From Scylla paramamosain (Eukaryota > Arthropoda > Malacostraca > Decapoda > Portunidae): 64,000 nt of DNA. This document shows, in pieces, positions 35,842-47,165 of this stretch. Position 1 is the first letter of the stretch. The number at the start of each line of letters is the position of its first letter. Position numbers and translations under genes: made by a program. The stretch is from positions 17,189,001 through 17,253,000 of the forward strand of contig NC_087151.1 of assembly GCF_035594125.1 (NCBI RefSeq), given 5' to 3'. The notes under the pieces were generated by a model. The model did not search any database and was not told the origin of the DNA. It saw only the letters and a list, made by a program, of their open reading frames with translations.

Positions 35842-36136
35842 GAAGTCTCGGAAGAATTTAATACATTCTCCGAGAATCCACTTGGCCCCGGCTGTGGCAA
35901 GTCTTAAAAAAAATAATAATACTAGTAGCTAGTAGTAGTGGCGGTGGTACCGTATTTATTGATTTATTAGTAGTAGCAGATTTTTTTTTTTTTTCTCACC
36001 TCTTCCCCCACCTCTACATGGGATGTTGGTTTGTGACACTTCCTGACGTCTGTGTTCTACGTCACCACTCTGCTCAATTGAGTGTGAACCTGTAAAGGAA
36101 GATGCGTTCAGCGCTCAAACTTGTAAAGATTGACCG
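35842..36136. other. Polinton non-coding/intron-like stretch with possible short exons
   Basis: Minus-strand splice-like signals (acceptor TTCCTTTACAG near 36090, donor GAAGAGGTGAGA near 36000) bracket a short open stretch of about 90 bp. It could link the Cys-rich exon (36192-36390) to the polymerase N-terminus. Speculative. Confidence 0.3.
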
Positions 36137-36478
36137 TCATTTCATCTTTATTATTATACATTCTTGCCAAAATAAGTAACAATGCTTACCAGAAGAATCA
36201 GGATCTCCAACTTTATAGGTGTGTTCTGGTGGAGGATGTGGAAACAGAACACTACACCGCTCACATAAATCACACTGGTCTTCCACACATGAGGGGCAAG
36301 ATGGTTTAATGTACCATCTCCCACACATTTCACATAAAAGCCATGTCTCTGTTGTCCCACAGTGAACAACCATTTTTCTTTTTTTCTTTTTTTCTATAAT
36401 ATTGTCAACACTTGCACCCAATCCACTATGGCGCACGGGGAAACACTGAAGTTTCCCATGCAGATGATCGTGAGGCAC
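36137..36478 (-). pseudogene. Cys-rich (zinc-ribbon-like) exon of the Polinton
   Basis: Minus-strand frame with evenly spaced cysteines: HCGTTETWLLCEMCGRWYIK, then SCPSCVEDQCDLCERC. This suggests one or two zinc ribbons. After DPDSSG a GTAAGC donor-like sequence follows (about 36190). It could be a small DNA-binding protein or the first exon of the polymerase gene. I cannot name the family. Confidence 0.45.
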
Positions 36479-36589
36479 GTGGCTTGACTCAGAAGTAGGT
36501 AATACCTGCCTGTTTCATTATCTCTGCCCCTCCCCTTATCCTGCCTTGATCGATTCTCTTCAAAACTTTACGTCTGAGAAACAAAAGTT

Positions 36590-37483
36590 AACGTGGTTTT
36601 ATATGTAACACTCAAGTAACACTGTTTTCCCCATCTTCAAACTGAATAGGTTTGCCTCTTTGTTTGGTAATTTTGTATAGTTGATATGGAAAGTGGTTTA
36701 TATGTAATTGGATTCGTACCTTTACTGGTGCTGTCACCGTGGTATGACATCTAATATATTAACTAGTTGGTTACTAAATCACGTGGGAGAAATGATGTTA
36801 GTATAAACGTACATATAATCCATCCCCGCATCAGCTCGCGGTATGTATTGAGCGAATAATTTCACGGGTCCCAAGGGGGAAGCTTCGCTCGCATTGGAAG
36901 ATGAAATGGCATCGCCAGGTCTTCGAAAGTAGACAGTGTAGTGAAAATTTGGATTGAAACCCAGAATGTGAGCTATATGCGAGGCAAATTTTATACTTAT
37001 ATCACTGTAAATACGATCGTCATTAGGAGGTATGATTGCATTGTTAACTACAGCTCTCTCCAAGTCACGGTTGTAATAGATCATTTCCGAGTATGGGAAA
37101 TAGATCTTAAGGCAGTCCTTCAAAATTGTTTGAAGTTCCCCCATTATCTGTCCATTGATCACCGGTATGTTCTTTTCGGTAAAATTGGAGATGATATTCC
37201 TTTCTGGTAGATAGGTATACATGTTACATTCATAGACATCAAACTCAGACTGTTTTATCTGACCATAAAACGATATTCTGGAATTTGGATCCCCTTCTGT
37301 AATACAGTAGAAATATTTAGGGAATAAGATATTATAGAAACTGACTTCATAATCCCTGCCGGTGTCTAAGTGAATGGGTAAGATTCTGTTTTCAAATTCT
37401 GTTTTTGTGTTTTTGGGAAATGACCTGCCACCTGCAAGAGAAGATAGGTATACGTATATATCGTCACTATCTCTGAGTGACAT
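36590..37483 (-). pseudogene. Polinton putative structural protein, copy 2
   Basis: From the ATG at 37483 a 234-codon frame begins MSLRDSDDIYVYLSSLAG and has the same N-terminal block as copy 1 (ENRILPIHLDTGRDYEVSFY), a central region (HIAHILGFNPNFHYTVYF) and the MDYMYVYTNI block, then a stop at 36779. The C-terminal block (QRGKPIQFEDGENSV, then a stop, then VLHIKP) continues in another frame to about 36590, so the gene is frameshifted, not truncated. This is the better-preserved of two paralogues in one element. Presumed virion-associated; function not established. Confidence 0.6.
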
Positions 37484-37529
37484 GTTTTTTATGCCCTGTC
37501 AACTAACAGACTGACTTTAAACTTTGCCT

Positions 37530-39337
37530 TTTCATGTCATATATACGTCGACACGCTGGATGTTATAATGGTACAGCATGGCTAACCTTGACCATCGAGT
37601 GGTGGGAGACATTGGAATGTATTGAGATGTCAGAGGGAACATGTGGTGGTAAGACTCAACCACCCTGGCCACCCAGGACCCGCATGTGTGATGGGGACCC
37701 TGATGGCATTTCATCAGTGATCCCCACCACCGCCACCCGTTGCGCGTGTGACGGGGACCCTGGTGGCAAGCCATTTTTTGATGGGGACCCTGGTGGCATC
37801 CCATCAGCGACCACCTTGCCAGATGCATTCAGGCTCTGCCCCATTACCATTCAATTACTTCTCACCCACCGTTATTGACTCATTTAGTCATTTCATGGTC
37901 ACCAAAGGATAAGGACGCATGCCCCTGCCTCTTCCCGCCACCACCGCCACCCACAACGCGATCCTGGTGGCAAGCCATTTCTTGATGGGGACCCTGGTAG
38001 CATGCCGTCAGCGACCGCCACCACCACCACCCACCATGCGTGTGATGGGGACCCTGGTGGCAAGCCATCAGCAACCACCTCGCCTGACGCGTTTAAGCTC
38101 TGCCCCCTTACCATTCAGTAACTTCCCACCCACCGTTATTGATTCATTTAGTCATTTCATAGTCGCCGAAGGATAAGGACTCACACACCTGCCTCTCCCC
38201 ATCAGCGCCTCCACCCACCGTGCGTGTGACGGGGACCCTGGTGGCAAATCATTTCTTGATGGGGACCCTGGTGGCAAGCCATCAACAATCACCTCGCCTG
38301 ATGCGTTCAGGCTCCGCCCCCTTACCATTCAATTACTTCCCACCCACCGTTATTAATTCATTTAGTCATTTCATAGTCACCAAAGGATAATGATGTATGT
38401 CCCCACCTCTCCCCATCAGTGCCACCATCACCATTGCTCCCCCGTAACATAGACCCTGGTGATGCTGCTGTGAAAAATCCACTTCCCCCTTGATGTTAAT
38501 TTACCGCCAGGGTTCCCCATAAAGAAATGGCTTGCCACTGAGGTCCCCATGGCTAAACTACCACCAGGGTCCCCATACTGAAATGGCATGCCATGGAGGT
38601 ACCCATGGCTAAATTGCCACCAGGGTCCCCATCCTGAAACGATATGCCGCTGAGATCCCATGGCTAAATTGCTACCTGGGTCTCCATCCTGAAATGGCAT
38701 GCCACTGGGATCCCCGGGAAAATGCCACCATGGACCCCCATCCTTAAATGGCATGCCACTGGGGTGGACCCCAGGGACCCCATGAAATGAGGACCCCAGG
38801 GACCCCATGAAATGAGGACCCCAGGGACCCCATGAAATAGGGTCCTCAGTCCCCATTTCATGGGATCCCTGCCATTTAAGGATGGGGGTCCCTGGTGGCA
38901 TTTTCCCGGGGACCCCAGTGGCATGCCATTTCAGGATGGAGACCCAGGTAGCAATTTAGCCATGGGATCTCAGTGGCATGTCATTTCAGGATGGGGACCC
39001 TGGTGGCAATTTAGCCATGGGTACCTCAATGGCATCCCATTTCAGAATGGGAACCCTGGTGGCAATTTAGCCATGGGGACCTCAGTGGCAAGCCATTTCT
39101 TGATGGGGAACCCTGACGGTAAATTAACGCCAAGAGGGAAGTTGATTTTTCACAGCAGCATCACCAGGGACCATGTTATGGGGGAGCAATGGTGACGGCG
39201 GCCACTGACGGGGAGAGGTGGGGACGTACATCATTATCCTTTGGCGACTATGAAATGACTAAATGAATCAATAACGGTGGGTGGGAAGTAATGCTATTTA
39301 AGGATGGAGGGACCCTGGTGGCATTTTTCCTACTACT
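37530..39337. repeat. Polinton right inverted terminal region, with internal foldback
   Basis: The inner part (37580-37690) is the inverse of 25540-25665; the outer end (39285-39337) is the inverse of 24635-24690. Units around GGGGACCCTGGTGGCAAGCC are the inverse of the left-arm units. Within it, about 38400-38845 and 38860-39240 are inverted with respect to each other (TGCTCCCCCGTAAC vs GTTATGGGGGAGCA), so the right arm is longer than the left. Confidence 0.85.
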
Positions 39338-39343
39338 AAGCTT
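39338..39343. repeat. Right 6-bp target site duplication of the Polinton
   Basis: AAGCTT, matching AAGCGT at 24629-24634 at five of six positions. It continues directly into reverse-oriented satellite (agaaacacacaaaatata). Confidence 0.85.
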
Positions 39344-42300
39344 AGAAACACACAAAATATACTTTTCTCGTAATGTCTCTTTGTTACCTGATATAGAATG
39401 TTTTGTTTGCATTTAGGCCTTTTTTTTTTTAGATGTGAGAAGCTCAAAACATTCATAGTACTTCCTTTTGGTAATGATATTCTTTTTCTCCAAAAAAGGC
39501 GTTTTCCCTGCATTTAAGCATTTTGATACGTAAGAAGCTGAAAAACACTCAAAAGACCTGTTTCTGGTAATATTGATTTCTTTGCTCCTATAGAGTGCCT
39601 TCTATGCTTTTTTTTAGCGTTTTGAAATCTAACATGCAAAAAAATAAAAACACTCAAATGATACATTTCTTTTAATGTTGTTTCATTTCCTCATATAAGG
39701 AGATTTGCATACATTTTGGCATTTTGGTACCTAACAATGTAAAAATAAATCAAAATACACGTTTTTGGTAATGTTATTCTGTTTCTCCATATAGAGTGCT
39801 ATTAATGCAATTCCACGTTTTGTTAACAAAGAAACTTAAAAAACACTCATAACACACGTTTCTCATAATGTATTTTCATTTCCCCATAAAAGGTACTATG
39901 CATGCATTTTGGGGTTTTTCAAGGTAACAAGCTCAAAAACAATCAGAATATTTTTTTTTTTATGTTATTCTGTATAGCCATAGAGGGTATATTGGCTATG
40001 TATTAGTGTCTTCCCTGCGTTTTGGTACTTAAAAACACTCAAAAGACACATTTTTTGTACTGTTTTCTTTTCACATATGGGGTGATTTTCATGCTTTTTA
40101 CCGTTTAGGTGCCTAACTCATTCAAAAACACTCAAAAGACACATTTCTGGTAATGTTTAGTTTCCTTATATAGGGGGTCTCTTCATGAATTTTGGGGTTT
40201 TGGTACATAATAATGTGAAAAGACTAAAAAAAACATGGTTGTGGTATTGTTTTTCTCCATATAGAGTGCCATTCATCTAAATGTCGTTTCTTTTCCTGAA
40301 ATAGGGTGTTTTGCATGCATTTTGTCATTTTGGTACCTAACAGTGTTAAATACACTGAAAATACATGTTTTTGGAAATATCGTCCTGTTTCTCCACAGAG
40401 AGTACTACTCATGCATTTTCGCGTTTTGTTTCCTAAGAAGCATAAAAACACTTATAATACATGTTTCTCATAATTTCTTTTCGTTTCCCCATATAGGGTA
40501 CTTTGCATGCATTTTGACATTTTTGTAACAGCCTCAAAAACTCTCAAAACTCTGGTAATATTATACTCTTTCTCCACAAAGGGTTTTGGTATGTATGTAG
40601 CAGAAAATCACTCAAAAGACACGTTTTTTCAATGTTTTGGTGCCACACATTCTCACAAACACTCAAAAGATATGTTTCTGGAAATGTTGTTTCGTTTCTC
40701 CATAGAGGGTGTTTGAATGTATTTTGGTGTTTTGGTACCTAACAATGTAAAAAACACTAAAATACATGTTTTTTTTTATTTTTTTATTTTTTTTATGTTT
40801 CTTCATATAGATCGCTATTTCTGTGTTTTAGCCCTTTCATACCTAAGTAGCTGAAAATACATATAATACACATTTCTTGCAATGTTCTTTCGTTTCTTCA
40901 TATTGGGTACTTTCCATGCATTTTGGCGTTTTTGTATATAACAAGCTCAAAACACTTAAAATTCACATGTTTTTAGTAAAGTTATATTGTTTCTCCACAG
41001 AGGGTGTTTTGCCAGCGGTTTAGCGTTTTGGTACGTAAGTAGCTCAAAAACACTTAAAAGACACTTTTTTTGTTATTGTTGTTTAGTTTTTCAATATAAG
41101 GTGCTTTCCATGTTTTTTTCAGCATTTAGGTGCCTAACACGCTCATAAACAATTAAACATTTGCTTTCCCCTATAAAGAGCTCTCCATGCTTTATAGAGT
41201 TTTGGTGCCAAATATGCTCATAAGCACCCAAAAGATTTGTTTCTGAAAATGTTGTTTTGTTTTTCCATAGAGGGTGTTTGAATGCAACGTAAAAAAAAAA
41301 AAAAAAAAAAAAATTAAAATACACGTTTTGTTTTTTTTCTTTTTTTTGTTTTTGTCTCTTCATATAGATTGCTATTTGTGTTTTAGCATTTTCATACCTA
41401 AGCAGCTGAAAAACACATATAATACACATTTCTCATAATGTTCTTTCGTTTCCTCATATTGGGTACTTTCCATGCATTTTGGCGTTTTCTGTACGTAACA
41501 AGCTCAAAAACATTTAAAATTCAAGTCTTTTTTTTTTTTTTTGTAAATTATATTGTTTCTCCACAAAGAGTGTTTTGCCAGCGGTTTAACGTTTGTTATG
41601 TAAGAAGCTCAAAACACTCAAAAGACAATTTTTTTTTTATTAATGTTCTTTAGTTTTTCAATATTAGGTGCTTTCCATGCTTTTCAGCGTTTTGGTGCCT
41701 CACACGCTCATAAACAGTTAAGACACTTTTTTTGGAAATGGTTCTTTTCGCTATTTAAGTTGTTTTGCCTGCATTTTGACGTTTTGGTTCCCTAACAATG
41801 TGAAATACATTGAAAATACACGTTTTTGGTAATGTTGTTCTGTTTCTCTATATAGAGCGCTGCTGTTCATGCGTTTTCGCGTTTTGATACCTAAGAAGAA
41901 CGAAAACACTCTTCTACATTTCTTGTAATGTCTTTTCGTTTCCATATATAGGGTACTTTGGCGTTTTTGTACATAATATCTTTAAAAACATTCATAATAC
42001 ACGTTTCTGTAAATATCGATTGTTTTCGCCATATAGGCTGCTTTGGATGCATTTTGGCTGTTTGTTACCTAACAATGTGAAATACACTGAAAACACATGT
42101 TTCTGATAAAGTTGTGCTATTCATGCATTTTAGCAGTCTAGTATCTAAAATAAAAAACAATCACAATACACCTACCTCTCTTTTTTGTTTCCCTTTAATA
42201 ATGTATCTTGCACACATTTTGTCATTTTTGTACATAAGAAGCTCAAAAACACTTTTAATACTTGTTTTTTGTAATGTTATTCTGTTTTTGCATGATATGT

Positions 42301-42498
42301 GTTTTGCATGCTTTTTAGCGTTTAGGTACATAAGAAGCTCAAAACCACTCAAAAGACATGTATTTGGTAGGGTTGTGTTCTGTTCCCATATAGGATGCTT
42401 TCTATGTTTTTTGTTTTTGTTTTTTCTTCAGCGTTTTGATGCCTAACATGCACAAAGACACTTAAAAGACACATTTCTCGTAATGTTTCGTTTCCTCA
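39344..42498 (-). repeat. ~95-bp satellite, reverse orientation, block B4
   Basis: About 33 diverged monomers continuing block B3 beyond the Polinton. A local duplication of about 400-450 bp is visible (around 40760-41160 and 41340-41740, both containing GCCAGCGGTTTA and a ...CCTAAGTAGCTGAAAA-like linker). No gene. Confidence 0.85.
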
Positions 42499-42505
42499 TA
42501 TAAGA

Positions 42506-43498
42506 GGGATTGTAAACTCATGAATCCCATGTTAAATTGTTTGTATTCAACTTCTATCTCCTTCCTTATATATAGACCAATTTCTTTCATTCAAAAAACA
42601 CTTTAATCAGGAAAGATAGGAGAATATATCCTATCCTCTAATTATTTGATATAATAGTAATTTTTTTTTTTAAGTTCGGTGAACAAAATGAAAAAAAAAA
42701 TGTTTAAATATTTGCAAAAAAGTCAAGATTATATTTAATCAGCATTTCAGAGAGTAGGAATTTTTCCTCTCTCATACTTTCATGAACTGTAATAGTCCAT
42801 ATTTGTGTAATAGGAATAGCAACGGAGGTGATCATTTTTATATGGCAAAATCCGCTATTTTGAAATATAAAGAATATGTTTAAGAATTTAGTGTAATTTA
42901 CCTAATGCAGTTAGGGACTTGAAATTCACAGGATTTATACTTCAGGATATATGGAAAAAACAGTTACTCAGTTTGGTTTTGTATACAGGCCCAGAGCGAT
43001 TCATGTGATCACGGTTAATTAGCAATTTAGGGGGTGTGTGGAAGGGGAGCAAGATTATTATTATATTTTTTGCCATATTTCTAAGCAAAAACCAGTGTTC
43101 CTCCGTTTAATATCAATATAATATTAATGCAAAAGATATCTGATGCAAATACATTGAATATTTATTTTGATTTTTAAAAAATGTAAATAATTTTTTTAAA
43201 TATTAGTTGTGTTTTTTTTTTTTTTTTTAATTCTCTTGCTGTACGTAGAGAGAGAAAAGTAGATTTTCACATGACACTAAAGAAAACGGGATACGGGAGA
43301 AAAAAAATATGGGATAGAAAGGAAAAAAAGTTATACCTGTATCATGGCACATAAAACGGAAATTCATGACAGAGCGACTCATTACATAACACAAAAAGTT
43401 TTTTTTATGACATTGTTACATATACAAAAAAAAAAAAAAAGTGTAAAAAATGTGGAAAAATGTGAGGAAGAAATTTCAGGTCGCCATCTTACAATCCC
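42506..43498. mobile_element. ~1-kb non-autonomous DNA element (MITE-like)
   Basis: Non-satellite AT-rich insert with short inverted ends: GGGATTGTAA at 42506-42515 and its inverse TTACAATCCC at 43489-43498. TATAAGA at 42499-42505 and TATAAGG at 43501-43507 look like an imperfect target duplication, and the satellite resumes in phase (catataagggg...ttttgca). It has no coding potential. The superfamily is not determinable from a 10-bp end. Confidence 0.6.
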
Positions 43499-46400
43499 CC
43501 TATAAGGGGTTTTGCAAGACTTGTAGCGTTTTCATACCTAGCAATGTGAAAAACACTTAAAATACACGTTTTTAGTAATATTGTTCTGTTTCTCCATATA
43601 TAGAGTGCTAATTATGCGTTTTAGCGTTTTGGTACATAAGAAGCTTCAACACGCTCATAAAACACGTTTTTTCATAATATCTTTTCGTTTTCCAATATAT
43701 GGCAATTTGCATGCATTTGGCGATTTTTTACGTAATAAGCTCAAAAACACAAAAATTTTTTTTTCATATGTTATTGGCTTTCTCTATTAAGGATTTTTTT
43801 TTTTTTTTCAATGCGTTTTAGCGTTTCGGTACTTAAGTTGCTGAAAATCTCTTAAAAGAAAAGTTTTGGTAATGTTCTTTTGTTTTCCCATATAGGGTGC
43901 TTTAGATGCTTTTTTATCATTATGGTACATTAGTAAATTCTCAAAAAACACATTTCTGGAAATCTCGTTTCCTTTCCCCATATATGGTGCTTTGCGTGCA
44001 TTTTGGCGGTCTGATACCTAACAATGTGTCAAAATACACTTTTTTAATGTTATTATGTTTTTCCATGAAAGGGTATTCTGTACGCATTTCAGTGTTTTGG
44101 TGTGTAAGTAGCTCAAAAACACTGAAAACATAAGTTATTGGTAATGTTGTTTTATTTTCCCATATAGGTTGCTTTCTATGCTTTTAAGCGATATGGTGCC
44201 TAGAACACTTATAAATACTCAAAAGAGATGTTTTCTGGAGATCTCGCTTCTTTTCCCCATATAGGGTGCTTTGGTACCTAACAATGAAAAATACATGTAA
44301 AATACACGTTATTTCTAATTTTGTTTTGTTTCTCCATACAGAGGGTTATTCTTGCGTTTTCGAGTTTGGGATCTAAAAAGCTCAAAAACACTATAATAAA
44401 CTTTTCTCTTAATATCTTTTCATTTCAATGCATCTTGCGTTTTTGTATGTAAGAATTAAAAAAAAAAAAAAAAACACTCAAAATACTTGTTTTAGTTGAA
44501 GTTATTTTGTTCCTCCAAAAGGAAGTTTTGTATGTGTTTTAGCGTTTTGGTACATAAATAGCTAAAAAAAAAAACACTCTAAAGGCATGTTTTTGGTAAT
44601 GTTCGATTATTTTTCCATATAGGGTTCTTTCAATGCTTTGTAGTGTTTTTGTTCTTAAAACGCTCATAAACACCCAAAAGACACGTTTATGGGAATCTCG
44701 TTTCCTTTCTTCATATAAGGTGCTATGCATGCATTATGGCGTTTTGGTATGTAACAATGTGCAAAAAAAACTCAAAATACACGTTTAAGTTAATATTGTT
44801 CTGTTTCTCCATATATAGTGCTATTCATGCCTTTTCGCATTTTAGTACTTAAGAAACTCAAAAGCACCCATACTACAAGTTTCTCATAATGTGTTTTTGT
44901 TTACCCATATAAGGTACTTTCCAATGTATTTTGGCGTTTATGTATGCTAGAAGCTTAAAAACACTAAAAAATACACGTTTTTGCAAAAGTTATTGTGTTT
45001 CTCCATAAAGTGTGTTTTGCATGCGTTTTAGCGTTTTGGTACATAAGTAGCTCAAGGACGCTCAAAAGACATGTTTTTGGTAATGCTTTATTATTTTCCC
45101 ATATAAGGACCTTTCCATTATTTTTGGCGTTTTGGTGCCTAACACACTCATAAAATTTCAAAAGACACTTTTCTGAAAATGTCCTTTCTTTTCCTTTCTT
45201 TCTTTCTTTTTGGGGTTTGGGTACCTAATCACGTCAAATACACTGAAAATACATGTTTTTGGTAATGTTCTTCTGTTTCTCCATATGGAGTGCTCTTCAT
45301 GTTTTTTTTTGTTTTTTTTTTGCGTTTTGGTACCTAAAAAAAAACTCATAATACACATTTTTCGTAATATCTTTTCATTTCCCTTTATATAATTCTTTGA
45401 ATGCGTTTGACATTTTTGTACGTAACAGGCTCAAAAACCCTCAAAAAACTTGTTTTTGGTAATGTTATTCTGTTTCTCTATAAAAAAGTGTTTTAGATGC
45501 GTTTTAGCATTTTGGTATATAAGTAGCTGAAAAACACTCCAAAGACACGTTTTTGGTAATGATGTTTCGTTTTTTTCCATATAGGGAGCTTTCCATGCTT
45601 TTTAGCGTTTTGGAGCCTAACACATTCATAAGCACTCAAAAGACATGTTTCTAGAAATGTTGTTTAGCTTTTTATAGAAAGTTTTTTTTTTTCTGTGCAT
45701 TTTAGCGTTTTGGTACCTAACAATATGAAAACTCTAAAAATGCAGGGAACCTTATTATTTCTCCTAAAAGAATGTGCGTTTTTTAGCGTTTTAGTAACTA
45801 AGAGTCTTAAAAAATACTATTAATAGACATTTCTATTTATTTTATTTTGTTTCTTCATACGCCATGTTTTCTGGCGCTTTTTGCACGTAACAAGCTCAAA
45901 AACACTCAAAATAGCGTTTTTTGAAAAATTATTATTATTATTTATTTATTTTTTTTTTTTTTTTTTATAAAGTGTGTTTTGCATATATTTTAGAGTCTTG
46001 GCACGTAAGTAGTTAAAAACACTCAAAAGACACGTTTTTAGTGTTTTTTTTTTTTTTCATATAGGGGGCATTCCATGCTTTTTAGCGTTTTGGTGTCTAA
46101 CAAGCTCATAAACATTTATAAGACACGTATCTGGAAATGTTTCTTTTTCCCATATAGGGTGCTTTGCATGCATTTGGCGTTTTGGTAGCTAAATATGTGA
46201 AATAAACTGAAAAACACGTTTTTCTTAATGTTATTTTGTTTCTCCATAATGAGTGCTATTCATGCTTTTTAGCGTTTGGTACCTAAGAAGCTCAAAATCT
46301 CTCATAACACACGTTCCTGGAAATGTCTTTTCCTTTCCCCCCATGTAGAGTACTTTGCATACATTTTTTTTTTCCTATGTAACAGGCTCAAAAACACTAA

Positions 46401-47027
46401 AAATACACGTTTTTCGTAAAGATATTGTGTTTCTGTATAAGGGATGTTTTGTATGCATTTTAGTATTTTGGTATGTAAATAGGAGTAGCTCAAAAACACC
46501 CAAAACACACGTTTTTGGTCATATCTCTTTGTTCCCCATATATAGTGCTTTTCTTGATTTTTAGCGTTATGGTTCCTAGCAAGCTTATAAATTCTAAAAA
46601 GGTATGTTCCTGTATAACTTCCTTCCCGCATATAGGATGCTATGCATGGTATTGTCATTTTAGTACCTAACAATTTGAAAAACGCTCAAAATACACATTT
46701 CTTTATAATAATGTTTTCTCCATATAGATTGCTTTTCATGCGATTTAGCATTTTGGTGCATAAGAAACTTAAAAACATTCATAATACACGTTTCTCGTAC
46801 TGTGTTTTCGTTTCCCCATATATTGTAATTTACATGCATTTGGTTTTTTTGTATGTAAGAAGCTCAAAAATATTCAAAATACTAATTTTTGGTGATATTC
46901 TTCTGTTTCTTCATAAAGGGTGTTTTACATGCGTTTTAGGGTTTTTGTACATAAGGAGCTGAAAAACACACAAAAAACATCTTTTCTAAAGATTTTTGGT
47001 GCCTAAAAAGCTCAAAAACACTCAAAA

Positions 47028-47165
47028 GACATATTTGTGATAATGTCATTTCGATTCCCCATATAAAGAACTTTGCATGCATTTTGGAGTTTTGGTACCA
47101 AAACACCAAAATGCATGCAAAGTCTTTTATGTGGGGAATCGAAACGACATTACCACAAATATGTC
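47028..47165. repeat. 138-bp near-perfect palindrome within satellite
   Basis: Two 69-bp arms meet at GGTACC (47094-47099): one reverse-oriented monomer is followed directly by its own inverse, ending gacatatttgtga / accacaaatatgtc. It is an isolated forward-oriented monomer in a reverse array, so a local foldback duplication is likely. Confidence 0.9.

Larger units (their letters stand above)
24635..39337 (-). mobile_element. Polinton/Maverick element, both ends present, gene set decayed
   Basis: A 14,703-bp element with long inverted terminal regions (outer ends AGTAGTGGAGAAAATTCCACC at left; AGTAGTAGGAAAAATGCCACC read inward at right) and a 6-bp target duplication. All recognised genes lie on the minus strand: fibre/structural-type protein copy 2, Cys-rich exon, protein-primed DNA polymerase B, A32-like ATPase (with a tandem partial duplicate), integrase, small GG/TM protein, an unknown protein, structural-type protein copy 1 and a penton-like fragment. 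Polintons are large virus-like transposons related to adintoviruses. Major capsid protein and adenain-like protease were not found, and the catalytic residues of polymerase and integrase are altered. Confidence 0.93.
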
